Positions 1 to 8,011 of a DNA stretch of 61,035 bases are shown one piece after another. The stretch spans positions 1-61,035 of the forward strand of contig NZ_BJDO01000010.1 of NCBI RefSeq assembly GCF_005405185.1, read 5' to 3'. The notes beneath the pieces were generated by a model. The model saw only the letters and a program-made list of their open reading frames with translations, did no database searches and was not told where the DNA came from. Source of the stretch: Secundilactobacillus hailunensis (GTDB lineage: Bacteria; Bacillota; Bacilli; Lactobacillales; Lactobacillaceae). Numbering within the stretch: position 1 is the stretch's first letter; every line of letters begins with the position of its first letter. The translations under genes and the position numbers were made by a program.

Positions 1-61
1 CCTCAATTATTAAGTGTTCATCATCTATTCCTAACAACATTTTCGTAGTATCATTTGACAT
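1..61 (-). CDS. ISL3-family transposase, N-terminal fragment (runs off the window)
   Basis: An ATG at 61 on the minus strand follows an AGAAAGGAAA ribosome-binding sequence and opens MSNDTTKMLLGIDDEHLIIE. This start resembles the N-termini of ISL3-family transposases (a TK-LLGI-D pattern). Only 20 residues are visible, so zinc-finger and DDE domains cannot be checked. A nearby upstream ATG at 68 hits a stop after five codons and is rejected. Whether the gene is intact cannot be told. Confidence 0.55.
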   Translation of the reverse strand, partial: MSNDTTKMLLGIDDEHLIIE

Positions 62-206
62 AGGGCATTTCCTTTCTTGACTTAATTCTGTGGTGGGAGT
101 AAGTTAACGGACGGGAGATGTCCGCTTTTTTATTCTAATGATAAACAAAAAATCTGTCATCAGTAATAGATAAAAATCTATTACCAACAACAGATATTGT
201 AGAACC
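1..206 (-). mobile_element. Edge of an ISL3-like insertion sequence, cut by the window start
   Basis: The bases carry the start of a leftward transposase frame and about 145 bp of upstream DNA. Read on the minus strand, the sequence from 206 begins GGTTCTACAATATCTG, which resembles the GG-T-CT ends of ISL3-family elements, so 206 is a plausible outer end. The stretch contains a palindrome (taatagat/atctatta, 164-183) and a short hairpin followed by a T run on the plus strand (108-131), perhaps blocking read-through from outside. The other end and any target duplication lie beyond the window. The family call rests on the transposase start and the end motif only. Confidence 0.5.
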
Positions 207-326
207 CTAACTCAAATATGAGGAAGTCCGTTTTGTGTTTCAATACGTCCGGTTATAGTGTGCTTACATTGCATTATGGTGACATCAATTATTAATCGGC
301 TCTACACCTGAAGGGAGGAAGGTGCC

Positions 327-1382
327 ATGTTTTTAGCTTTGAAAGAAATCAAAAAAGAGAAGTTTCGCTCTGGACTGATTATTGTCATGATCGTGCTAAT
401 CAGCTACCTGATCTTCATCCTTACCAGTCTCGCACTGGGGTTGGCCCGGGAAAACACCGATGCCATTAATTCCTGGGGCGTTGAAAAGATGACGCTTAGC
501 TCCACTGCTAACGTAGATCTGCGGCAGTCATTTTTAACCAGCAAACAAACCGGTACGCTAACCAAAAACGAGGCCTACCTAGGAGAAACTCCTGTGGTAG
601 CTGAAGCAAAAGGCCATCAGCAGCAGTCCGCACTCTTTGTGGGGCTAAAAGCGAATCAGTTTATTGCGCGCAACATTAAGCTTGAGTCTGGTCACTGGAT
701 TAAACATTCCCATGAGGTTGTCGCAGATACCTCATTAAAATTAAAGGGGTATAAATTAGGTGATAAATTCAAATTAGCCGATGACAAAACCAAATTTACG
801 ATCGTTGGTTTCACCAAAAACGCCAAGTTAAACGTCACACCGGTCCTTTATGGTCAGTTGGCAACGTGGCGAAAACTTCGTGGAATCACCATGGGACCCG
901 TTGCCAGCGTCGTGGCCTCCAAGAACAGCCAGTATCATAACCCAAGGTCAGGGACCAAAACCTATACCCGTCAGCAGATCATTAATAAACTCCCCGGCTA
1001 TCAGGCCCAAATCTTGACTTTTGTACTCATGATCGGGTTCTTAATGATCATTTCCCTGATTATCATTGCCGTCTTCCTCTATATTCTCACCATGCAGAAA
1101 CTGCCAAATTACGCGGTCCTTCGTGCACAGGGTATCCCTAGCAAAGTGCTCGTCAGTGCAACTATCAGCCAATCGCTGATACTGGTAGCCAGCGGTTTAG
1201 TTATTGGAACCGTCCTAACTGCCATTACTGGTCTCATCATTCCGGCACAAGTCCCAATGGCATTTGATATGCCAATTTTGACTGCGGTTGGTTTAGGAAT
1301 TCTCATTATGGCTTTAATTGGCAGCTTAATACCGGTTCGAACCGTCTTGAAGGTCGATCCCGTGTCAGTGATTGGAGGTTAG
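327..1382 (+). CDS. FtsX-type ABC exporter permease, HrtB-like
   Basis: This 351-residue membrane protein has the layout of single-unit MacB/FtsX permeases: one N-terminal membrane helix (about residues 16-40), a long extracellular domain (40-220), then three C-terminal helices (about 225-345). It starts MFLALKEIKKEKFRSG and matches in length and plan the HrtB permeases of heme-efflux systems in Gram-positive bacteria. The start follows a GGAGG sequence. The next gene, its ATPase, begins five bases after the stop, so the two form an operon. The transported compound is inferred from the family; heme or another amphiphile is possible. Confidence 0.8.
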   Translation: MFLALKEIKKEKFRSGLIIVMIVLISYLIFILTSLALGLARENTDAINSWGVEKMTLSSTANVDLRQSFLTSKQTGTLTKNEAYLGETPVVAEAKGHQQQSALFVGLKANQFIARNIKLESGHWIKHSHEVVADTSLKLKGYKLGDKFKLADDKTKFTIVGFTKNAKLNVTPVLYGQLATWRKLRGITMGPVASVVASKNSQYHNPRSGTKTYTRQQIINKLPGYQAQILTFVLMIGFLMIISLIIIAVFLYILTMQKLPNYAVLRAQGIPSKVLVSATISQSLILVASGLVIGTVLTAITGLIIPAQVPMAFDMPILTAVGLGILIMALIGSLIPVRTVLKVDPVSVIGG

Positions 1383-1386
1383 CGCG

Positions 1387-2067
1387 ATGAGTTCTTTTAC
1401 CGTTAAAAATGTCAATCAAATCTTCGGTTCCGGGACCGCTAAAGTCCACGTCCTCCATGATATTAATTTTGAAGCTGAACCCGGTACCTTAAGTTTACTC
1501 ATGGGGCCTTCCGGTTCAGGAAAAACCACCCTCTTAACGATCATCGGTGGCTTGCGAACGCCGACTAGCGGCACCGTCACGGTAAACGGTGTCAACTATA
1601 ATCAGCGGTCAAAAAGACAGCGTGATGCCTTACGCTTGGATGAAATCGGGTTTGTTTTGCAGCACTATGATCTATTACCCTACTTGACCGTTGCCGACCA
1701 ATTTACCTTGGTGGATAAAGTGAAGCCCAAAGGAAGCCTATCCAAAGAACAACTTACACAGGTCCTAGATACCTTAGGCATTGAAAACCTGCTGCACAAA
1801 TACCCCAACGAATTATCCAGCGGTCAGCAGCAACGAGTGGCTATTGCCCGGGCGCTTTATCCCGATCCCACGATTATTCTAGCTGACGAACCCACCGCCG
1901 CGTTGGACAGCCCCCGCGTCAAAGTCGTTGGTAGTTTATTTAAACACTTGGCAACTGACCATCATAAAGCCGTGGTCATTGTGACCCACGATCCCCGTTT
2001 AATGGCGTTTGCAGATCATTTATACGAAATCAGGGATGGCGTACTCACCAAGCAGCCCCTGAAATAA
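1387..2067 (+). CDS. ABC exporter ATP-binding protein, HrtA/LolD-like
   Basis: The 226-residue protein is the ATPase partner of the upstream permease. Walker A (MGPSGSGKTT), the LSSGQQQ signature, Walker B (IILADEPTAALD) and the H-loop (VTHD) are all visible. ATP hydrolysis at the membrane should drive export through the FtsX-type permease. The start is set at the ATG at 1387, eight bases after GGAGG; a TTG at 1372 would place the ribosome-binding site inside the gene. A bidirectional terminator follows the stop. Confidence 0.88.
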   Translation: MSSFTVKNVNQIFGSGTAKVHVLHDINFEAEPGTLSLLMGPSGSGKTTLLTIIGGLRTPTSGTVTVNGVNYNQRSKRQRDALRLDEIGFVLQHYDLLPYLTVADQFTLVDKVKPKGSLSKEQLTQVLDTLGIENLLHKYPNELSSGQQQRVAIARALYPDPTIILADEPTAALDSPRVKVVGSLFKHLATDHHKAVVIVTHDPRLMAFADHLYEIRDGVLTKQPLK

Positions 2068-2069
2068 CC

Positions 2070-2114
2070 AATAAGACGGCCCACACCGAAAATATCAGTG
2101 TGAACCGTCTTATT
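2070..2114. terminator. Bidirectional intrinsic terminator
   Basis: The arms aataagacgg (2070-2079) and ccgtcttatt (2105-2114) pair, with further pairing inside (cacac/gtgtg), and U-rich tails on both sides. The hairpin separates the exporter operon from the convergent FMN-binding protein gene. Confidence 0.85.
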
Positions 2115-2119
2115 TTAAT

Positions 2120-2494
2120 TCATAGTAATTGTTTAGCTGAAGTTGGCGTAACTTCCAAAACTTTGCGAATAAAGGGATACTTTGCTTTGACTTGTTCAAA
2201 TTCTGCCCCGCTATCAACGAACTTAGCGGTTCCCGTTAACCGAAATCCCGTTCCCTGATAGCCATCACGCCCTTCGACATCGCGAGCGCCTACCGTGAGC
2301 AGAACCTGATTATTTTGGGCCAGATCTTTTTCCGCGTGGGTAAACCCAGCAGCCGGAATTAAGATTCGTTCATCATCAGTGACCGTTAAATAAGAGTTCC
2401 AAGTATTCGTAATGTGTGGTTCAACGGGCGTCCAAGTAACAACGGAAACGACCCCTTCGTAGTCTAAGACAGCGTGAAATTTATCGGTTAGCAT
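2120..2494 (-). CDS. Pyridoxamine 5'-phosphate oxidase-like FMN-binding protein
   Basis: This 124-residue protein has the split-barrel pattern of small pyridoxamine-phosphate-oxidase-like flavin proteins, with conserved stretches NTWNSYLTV, RILIPAAGFTHAEKDL and GTGFRLTGTAKF. The fold binds FMN or a related cofactor. The substrate of these short stand-alone members is usually unknown. The gene is convergent with the ABC operon and shares its terminator. No partner gene lies next to it. Confidence 0.75.
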   Translation of the reverse strand: MLTDKFHAVLDYEGVVSVVTWTPVEPHITNTWNSYLTVTDDERILIPAAGFTHAEKDLAQNNQVLLTVGARDVEGRDGYQGTGFRLTGTAKFVDSGAEFEQVKAKYPFIRKVLEVTPTSAKQLL

Positions 2495-2617
2495 GATTAT
2501 TCCTTCTTTATATTTTGACTTATTCTGATAATAGATTAAGCGCTGTTATCTGTCAACAGATTCAATGCTAAAATTATTTTGATGTAGAGCCGATACTAAC
2601 CTCAAACTCATGGGTTT

Positions 2618-2707
2618 CCTGCTTTCCTTTCATATGGCCAAAACGTGTTCTGGTAAGCAGATAGCTGTATGCAAGGGACGGTTACTAATCCCAAACCCAT
2701 GAAATTT
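2618..2707. repeat. Half-copy of the intergenic hairpin repeat
   Basis: This 90-bp stretch is a diverged tandem copy of the left half of the element just to its right. Both begin cctgctttccttt, then a cat(a/t)-gcc-aaacgtgttc segment, agcagatagctg, and end in a loop-like cccaaaccca. The right arm is missing, so this copy cannot form the long hairpin. Confidence 0.7.
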
Positions 2708-2844
2708 CCTGCTTTCCTTTTACATTGCCGAAACGTGTTCAAGCAGGCAGATAGCTGCATGTAAGGCAGGCCACCAACAACCCCAAGCCCAGGGTTATTG
2801 GTGGCCTGCCTTACATTACGCTATCTTAGCGCCTGCTTTCACAC
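2708..2844 (+). repeat. Complete intergenic hairpin repeat (copy A)
   Basis: Nested pairs are visible: AAGCAGGC/GCCTGCTT (2741-2748 with 2831-2838), AGATAGC/GCTATCT (2749-2755 with 2820-2826) and a perfect 19-bp inner stem (2759-2777 with 2798-2816). A four-base bulge, tagc, sits on the right side only. The loop holds ccccaagccca. Copies at 24974-25076, 25330-25451, 55555-55650 and 55877-56000 have the same plan with different stem sequences. The function is unknown. Confidence 0.85.
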
Positions 2845-2851
2845 TCTACCC

Positions 2852-3207
2852 AAAAAAGCCGCCCCCCAATATCGTTATCAGGAGAACAGCTTCCGTATCT
2901 AAACCGGTCGCAAACTGCGCGACCCTTTCGTACCTGTAGAAGGTTATCGACCAATTTTTCGTAAATCTTGGATCTTAACCGCTGGGGTTCGTACTCTTGT
3001 CGGCTCGAGGGTTACCACCGAATACCGATTCCATCTCCTGTTACTCGATGCCTCAATTCTCATTTTAGCAGCCTAGCAAGGAAACAGCCTATTACCCATT
3101 TGACTCTACGCAAAGTTCGATTGGTCTAGCAACACTAAGCATCGAACTCTTGTTGCTTCACAGCAACGATACTACTTTCAAAACTAATTGGTCTTATCTA
3201 ACCTTCC
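2852..3207 (-). ncRNA. Candidate structured non-coding RNA, about 355 nt
   Basis: No reading frame occupies this stretch, yet the minus strand looks like a complete RNA gene. A promoter precedes it, and the predicted 5' end (GGAAGGTTAGATAAGACCAATT) pairs with bases about 240 nt downstream: 3199-3206 with 2939-2946 and 3186-3193 with 2949-2956, 16 bp in all. Inside are hairpins GTTGCT/AGCAAC (3152-3167) and AGTTCGAT/ATCGAACT (3114-3148). A GGTCGC/GCGACC hairpin lies 3' of the closing helix. The 3' end is a ten-pair stem (2858-2867 with 2881-2890) followed by six U. The conserved cores of RNase P RNA, tmRNA and SRP RNA as I know them are absent. I do not recognise the family. Confidence 0.7.
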
Positions 3208-3213
3208 AACATT

Positions 3214-3242
3214 ATAATACCTGATAATGTAACCGATTACAA
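3214..3242 (-). promoter_or_regulatory. Promoter of the candidate structured RNA
   Basis: On the minus strand TTGTAA (3242-3237) and TATTAT (3219-3214) are separated by 17 bp. The predicted start near 3207 coincides with the first base of the RNA's closing helix, which supports both calls. Confidence 0.65.
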
Positions 3243-3276
3243 GAAATATGGCCTACTTTTTTTAGCCTAAATTTAA

Positions 3277-4731
3277 CTACAAAATTGGTGACAATAACCG
3301 GCAAAAGCTTTGCTTAAATCGCAGGTATAAAGACTGCTTATCAAACGCCTCAGCTGTGATCAACCGGCTGCCGCGCTGGTCCGCTTCAAATAATGCCGCT
3401 AATTGAGCCACTAATTTTTCATCGTAGAGAAAGGCATTCACTTCAAAGTTTAGTTTAAAACTGCGGCAATCCATATTAGCGGACCCCACTGAGGCTAGCC
3501 GATCATCCACGACCATGGTTTTCGCATGCATGAATCCCTGTTCATAGTAGTAAATTTTGACGCCATCTTTAGCCAGTTCATGTGCATAGTATTGCGTGGC
3601 GCGATACACAAAGGGATGATCCGGCATATGGGGGATCATAATGCGGACGTCCACTCCTGCCATCACTGCAATTCTAATGGCATCCATAACGCTATCATCT
3701 GGAATCAAGTACGGCGTTTGAATCCAGACCCGCCGCTTAGCCGTTTGAATTAATTTAATGTACCCCATTTTGATCTGCTGCAAGTCAGAATCCGGTCCGC
3801 TACTGACGATCTGCATATTGGTATCGCCTTTAACGTGAGCTAACGGAAAATAACGAGCTACCACGTGATCGGCCGGTAAGAGTCCCTTAGAAGCCGTCGC
3901 GTTCCAATCCAAAATAAACCGGCCCTGCAGCCCAAATACTGCAGAACCAGTCACCCGTAAATGAGTGTCCCGCCAATAGCCGAATTTTTTATGCCGCCCC
4001 AAGTACTGATCACCAATGTTAAACCCGCCAACGTAACCGATCCTACCATCAACCACAACGATTTTACGGTGATCCCGAAAGTTCAACCGAAAATCAGTTA
4101 GCGCTGAACGGGTCAAAAACGGTTCCGCATAACCGCCAGCCCTAATTAAGGGTTTAAAAAACGAGTGAAATGCACCGAATGAACCAAAGGGGTCATAGAT
4201 TACCCGGACTTCTACACCAGAACGTGCTTTACGCACCAGCAGATCACGAATCTGTTTGCCAATATTATCATTATAAAAGGAGTAAAACTCAACGTGAATA
4301 CTATCCTGCGCCCGTTCCATATCTTCAATCATGGCGTGAAACAGCTGCTTGCCATTCGCAATAATACGCACCCGGTTCTTCCGGGCTAAAAAGGCCTGGT
4401 TAGCGGTTTGAAACATCGTGACCAATGATTTAACGGAATCCGATGCCTCATCCGCCGGCAGACTTTCACTGCCTAATGCTTTGCGCTGTTTAGCCAGCAA
4501 TTCGTTAAACTGAAGCTGAACGTCACTCTTTGCCTTAAACAGTTTATCTTTGGGTAATTGACGGCCGAGAAAAGCATAGATCAAGAACCCGATTACCGGC
4601 AGTAGAAAAAGCACCAGTAACCAGGCCCAAATCGCTACAATGTCGCGTCGCTGTCTAAAGATAATGATAATTGCTAAAATAATATTGATGAGATAAATGC
4701 CTTCACCAATCATTGTCATGGTAATTTCCAT
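3277..4731 (-). CDS. cls: Cardiolipin synthase
   Basis: The enzyme joins two phosphatidylglycerol molecules into cardiolipin at the membrane. The 484-residue protein has two N-terminal membrane helices (about 6-28 and 33-55) followed by two phospholipase-D catalytic motifs, HRKIVVVDG within the first half and HAKTMVVDD near residue 400. This is the usual layout and length for bacterial Cls. The ATG follows a GAGGGAGA ribosome-binding sequence. The gene is monocistronic; the promoter of the candidate RNA begins about 35 bp beyond its stop. Confidence 0.95.
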   Translation of the reverse strand: MEITMTMIGEGIYLINIILAIIIIFRQRRDIVAIWAWLLVLFLLPVIGFLIYAFLGRQLPKDKLFKAKSDVQLQFNELLAKQRKALGSESLPADEASDSVKSLVTMFQTANQAFLARKNRVRIIANGKQLFHAMIEDMERAQDSIHVEFYSFYNDNIGKQIRDLLVRKARSGVEVRVIYDPFGSFGAFHSFFKPLIRAGGYAEPFLTRSALTDFRLNFRDHRKIVVVDGRIGYVGGFNIGDQYLGRHKKFGYWRDTHLRVTGSAVFGLQGRFILDWNATASKGLLPADHVVARYFPLAHVKGDTNMQIVSSGPDSDLQQIKMGYIKLIQTAKRRVWIQTPYLIPDDSVMDAIRIAVMAGVDVRIMIPHMPDHPFVYRATQYYAHELAKDGVKIYYYEQGFMHAKTMVVDDRLASVGSANMDCRSFKLNFEVNAFLYDEKLVAQLAALFEADQRGSRLITAEAFDKQSLYLRFKQSFCRLLSPIL

Positions 4732-4819
4732 ATAATCTCCCTCTTAGCACTTCGATTATGATACTATGGGGAAAATTATAGCACACGCAACATTGCTACT
4801 TCGAGAAAGGAAGTCCCGC

Positions 4820-4975
4820 ATGTTTTCTACAATCGTTCCCGCAATTTTCGGTATTCATGGCGTCGGTACCATCCGCGTTTTTCACTGGTTATTTCGTGAA
4901 AATCCCGTCATCGGGTTTGGCTTCTTGTTAGCCATCATTCTGTACAGTATTTACCGCTATAATAACCGTCATTAA
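4820..4975 (+). CDS. Small membrane protein of unknown function (51 aa)
   Basis: This short gene is divergent from cls. It starts at the ATG at 4820, eight bases after AAAGGA; an in-frame ATG at 4766 lacks a ribosome-binding site and would add a segment overlapping the cls upstream region. The product begins MFSTIVPAIFGIHGVGTIRV and has one clear membrane helix (about residues 25-45) ending in a basic RYNNRH tail. A strong terminator follows. I do not recognise a family. Confidence 0.55.
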   Translation: MFSTIVPAIFGIHGVGTIRVFHWLFRENPVIGFGFLLAIILYSIYRYNNRH

Positions 4976-4985
4976 GATAAATAGA

Positions 4986-5021
4986 GGGTAACGCGTTCGA
5001 AGGCGATCGAACGCGTTACCC
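4986..5021. terminator. Bidirectional intrinsic terminator
   Basis: A 15-bp perfect stem (gggtaacgcgttcga with its complement) has a six-base loop and a T run on the plus side. It serves the small membrane protein gene and probably the convergent secreted-protein gene. Confidence 0.85.
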
Positions 5022-5030
5022 TTTTAACTG

Positions 5031-6137
5031 CTAATAAACCGTTGTTGAAAGCAAGACTTCTGGACTATGGTTACACAATAAGTAACCATGACCAGTTGAA
5101 TCAAAAGTCAGCCCTTCAGTTTCACGCTTAGGGGTTAGTCCTGACCATTCAAATGAACTATTCGTTAGTGAGCCATGCCCATTTAATTTATTGGCTGGAA
5201 AACTAGCAATCGAATCATCCGAAATTAAATACAGTCGACCACGTTTGGCATTATAACCCATACTTTGAATGTGGGTCCCTGGCTGATGTTTTAGAACTTG
5301 ATCTGTTCTCCTAAAAATAACGTGGTGCGTGGAAATGTTTCCCTTATAGATATTCGCACCATTGCCCGGGTTACTCCAAAAATAAGCACTGCCATATTTA
5401 TCAAAGGTTAACGTGTGCCCGCCATGAATGAAGCCATGAGAAACTAAGTGGAAGCTGATTGCCCGATCAGGTTTCAAAGTTGCTGTACTAATATGTTGAA
5501 TATAGCCGCCGGTAGAAGTTGGCGCGCCTGATTTAGTTTCATTATCCCGCCACATATAAAGGGCGTGACTCTTCAAATTATAGGCCAAAGATTGACCGTG
5601 ACCGGTATCAAACATACCACCGACTTTAACAGCGCGTTGAACATCCTTTTGTTTATCTGAATACTTACCATGCTTTTTAATATACGCCGACTGCAGCAAC
5701 TTGGGTTCTTTAGTAACACCCAATTGCGTGAGTCGTTTCATATCCAGCCGAATGATCCGCCCTTCGTTTCTGGTGTTAGTTGGGCAATAAACGATGTACA
5801 TATAGCCGCTCTTAGAAACTGCTATCGATTGCGGATTACCCCAATGCTGATTATCCTTACCGGGATATGGTAGTAGAAAGTGCGTCTTGAACGTCACTTT
5901 TTTCCCGCTGACCGCTTTTACTTCATTAAACTGACTAGTCGCTTTCATATGAGTATAGTTTTTGGGTACTTTTACATATTTAACGTTCGAATTATTGAGC
6001 GTCCGGGCTCGTGATGGGTGGTTAATTAACGCCGTAGACCGCTGGTTATAGACCTTAACTGAGGCATTTGCTGTAACCGCTTGTCCCAAAACAAAACAAG
6101 TTACACAACTCATCACCCCTAAAATAAACCGTTTCAA
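5031..6137 (-). CDS. Secreted protein of unknown function, paralogue 1
   Basis: The 368-residue product has a signal peptide (residues 1-25, ending VTANA) and no membrane or wall anchor, so it should be released. A paralogue of 367 residues lies at 10038-11141. Shared segments recur along the chain: NPQSIAV/NPQAIAF, YIVYCP, VKVGG, TGHGQ, LYMWRDN, LTFD, RLYLISDDSIASFPA and KRETEGLTFD. The recurring glycine and aromatic strand segments (GGHTLTFDKYG, SMGYNAKRGRLYLISD) suggest a beta-propeller-like fold; this is inference. No catalytic motif is recognised. Confidence 0.7.
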   Translation of the reverse strand: MKRFILGVMSCVTCFVLGQAVTANASVKVYNQRSTALINHPSRARTLNNSNVKYVKVPKNYTHMKATSQFNEVKAVSGKKVTFKTHFLLPYPGKDNQHWGNPQSIAVSKSGYMYIVYCPTNTRNEGRIIRLDMKRLTQLGVTKEPKLLQSAYIKKHGKYSDKQKDVQRAVKVGGMFDTGHGQSLAYNLKSHALYMWRDNETKSGAPTSTGGYIQHISTATLKPDRAISFHLVSHGFIHGGHTLTFDKYGSAYFWSNPGNGANIYKGNISTHHVIFRRTDQVLKHQPGTHIQSMGYNAKRGRLYLISDDSIASFPANKLNGHGSLTNSSFEWSGLTPKRETEGLTFDSTGHGYLLCNHSPEVLLSTTVY

Positions 6138-6259
6138 GCTGGTTTCCCCCTAAAAGTAAGACAAATTTTAAAATATATCTTTATCATAAGGCAAAAACAC
6201 TGCTTATCTCAATAATAGCTTAAATGTTTTTAAGAATTTTTACGGCGGTCAGGCGCATC

Positions 6260-7108
6260 TTAATTACGGCCAGTAACTACCGATTGTCCAGTCGCGTAGT
6301 CAATCTTAGCCCCTGGCTGAACATTAAAAATGTAGACGTTAAAGTGAATCGTATTGCTGCCAATCGACTGGGCCTGCATTTGAACGCCCCGGGCTAACAG
6401 TTCACTATGCCGAAAGACTGGCGTCACTCGATACCGCACCTCATTTGCCGCGTTTAATTTAAGGTAGGTTGCGACCTCAGTTTCGTAGTTTTCCATTCCG
6501 GGCGAGTTCAGCGACCTAGTCCCCGTCATTAAATTTTTCGGGTTATTGTTCTGGCCAGTAAATTGATAACCGATCAAATGACTGCGGTTATATAACCAGT
6601 CCGTTTTACCCTGGTAAGTAAACCGCTTGTTATGCCATCCTGTAGGACTAACGTACAGTGGTTCGCGCTGGGCGTGAGGCATAAGTGATTTAGCCAGTAA
6701 TGCATCGGCCCCCGTCACCCGGTTAAGGCTGTCTAACGGATGATATTCTTGCCACGGCCCTTTAGCGGTACTGAGCTGAGCTTTCGTAAAAGTCGGTACG
6801 CCCTGATTGACTTTCACCACCTGCTGGCCATGATAGTTAAGGTCTGCGAGCTGTGCCGTACTATTAGCCTGAGTGTGACCAGTCGCACGCGGCTGACTCG
6901 TAGTACTAGTAGACTGGTGACCCTTAAAGTTCTGAATGACCGAACTCGCCTTACTCTGCAGCGTCGTTTGACTACTAGCTGAGCTTGCCGTGTTCGTCTT
7001 TGAACGCTGGTTACCCGTTGTACTAGAAATCCCTGCGATCAGTGCTACCGCGATCACCAGCCAGGTAAAAAACGAATTACTATTACGCTTACGCCGTCGT
7101 CTTGGCAT
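6260..7108 (-). CDS. Membrane-anchored DNA/RNA non-specific endonuclease (EndA/NUC1-type)
   Basis: The 282-residue protein starts with a basic tail (PRRRRKRNS) and one membrane helix (about 13-30), followed by a Ser/Thr/Gln-rich linker to about residue 110 and a nuclease domain. The catalytic signature reads NRSHLIGYQFTG, then NPKNLMTGTRSLN and GMENYE, matching the DR(G/S)H-type motif of His-Me finger nucleases with the histidine and asparagine present. Such enzymes degrade extracellular DNA or act in DNA uptake; here it would be displayed on the outer face. AGGGGGA precedes the ATG. Confidence 0.85.
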   Translation of the reverse strand: MPRRRRKRNSNSFFTWLVIAVALIAGISSTTGNQRSKTNTASSASSQTTLQSKASSVIQNFKGHQSTSTTSQPRATGHTQANSTAQLADLNYHGQQVVKVNQGVPTFTKAQLSTAKGPWQEYHPLDSLNRVTGADALLAKSLMPHAQREPLYVSPTGWHNKRFTYQGKTDWLYNRSHLIGYQFTGQNNNPKNLMTGTRSLNSPGMENYETEVATYLKLNAANEVRYRVTPVFRHSELLARGVQMQAQSIGSNTIHFNVYIFNVQPGAKIDYATGQSVVTGRN

Positions 7109-7176
7109 TTTATAATCCCCCTAAAAGTTTAATAGGTTTAGTTTACCAATAAACGTATGTTCGGTCTAGTGACCCA

Positions 7177-7217
7177 AAAATACTCATCATATCAGTCGCT
7201 GATATAATGAGTATTTT
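7177..7217. terminator. Hairpin between nuclease and AP2-like genes
   Basis: The arms aaaatactcat and atgagtatttt (7177-7187, 7207-7217) enclose a second pair atatcag/ctgatat. It lies just after the AP2-like gene stop and probably ends that transcript, though the U tract is short on the minus side. Confidence 0.6.
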
Positions 7218-7218
7218 A

Positions 7219-7692
7219 TTAATTCTGCAATTCCTGCGCTTTAAAATACTGCTGTTCTGCTTGCCGGCGTAATTCTACGGCTTCTTCAAAGGAGTGGGTC
7301 GCCCGATTTAACACGTAGCGGCCATGATACATCAGCCGCGCTACGTAAGTTCCCGATTTCTTATCAAAAGAAACCCCGATCACACCTGAACGATTCCGCT
7401 TGGAACGGATCAACGAGGAATACCCGATACCATTTTGATCCACTAACGCACCGCCCTGAGCATTAATAAAACTTTCGTTGTGCTGCGCATTATGCCGTGA
7501 TACTTCCCGGCGTAAACAGCCGCAACTGCGGGTAATTCCCTTTCTCAGCGCATAGCCTTCAACTACTACCCGTTGGCCGCAGTCACACAGGCATAACCAG
7601 CAAACGTTTCCATTTCGTGCCACGGTATCAGCCCGTTTTTCGACCACTAATCGGCCAAACCGCTGATGAGTTAAATCAATACAATGACTCAT
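7219..7692 (-). CDS. Stand-alone AP2-like DNA-binding protein with zinc-ribbon-like N-terminus
   Basis: The 157-residue product begins MSHCIDLTHQRFGRLVV and has a cysteine cluster CWLCLCDCGQRV...CGCLRRE (about residues 30-70), a pattern seen in phage and lactobacillar proteins carrying an AP2/ERF-like domain. The C-terminal segment NRSGVIGVSFDKKSGTYVAR resembles the AP2 strands found next to HNH homing nucleases. No HNH motif is present. The start is the ATG at 7692, seven bases after GGGGAGGA; an upstream start would include that ribosome-binding site. Mobile or phage ancestry is likely; the role is unknown. Confidence 0.7.
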   Translation of the reverse strand: MSHCIDLTHQRFGRLVVEKRADTVARNGNVCWLCLCDCGQRVVVEGYALRKGITRSCGCLRREVSRHNAQHNESFINAQGGALVDQNGIGYSSLIRSKRNRSGVIGVSFDKKSGTYVARLMYHGRYVLNRATHSFEEAVELRRQAEQQYFKAQELQN

Positions 7693-8011
7693 TAAAGATC
7701 CTCCCCTTCGATTCAATTAGATCCCCATAAATGCTACTCAGGAATGGTTAATGTGATTAACTATTCCGTCTACTCATGCTGTTTCCCCAACTCACGCCAA
7801 CATTATACAATAATTTGACTATGAGATGTTTCTCATTTTTTCAATAATTATTAAAAAAAATGGTAATGTTTCCTGCGTTGTATCCCATTATCAGTTAAAA
7901 TAATGATGGTAGTATTCAATTGCATGAGAAAACTTTAACTTTATTTCAAATGCTTGCGTTGCCCCTGCTTCCACTGCTATACTCGATTCACATAATAATG
8001 AGGTGATTAAA

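Noticed and set aside
2852-3207. RNase P RNA, tmRNA or SRP RNA
   Set aside because: The conserved core blocks I would expect (for example GAGGAAAGTCC or ACAGAA of RNase P, a CCA end for tmRNA, GGAAGCAGCC of SRP) are absent.
3214-3242. Promoter using TATAAT at 3211-3216 for the candidate RNA
   Set aside because: Its spacing from TTGTAA would be 20 bp; TATTAT at 17 bp fits better.
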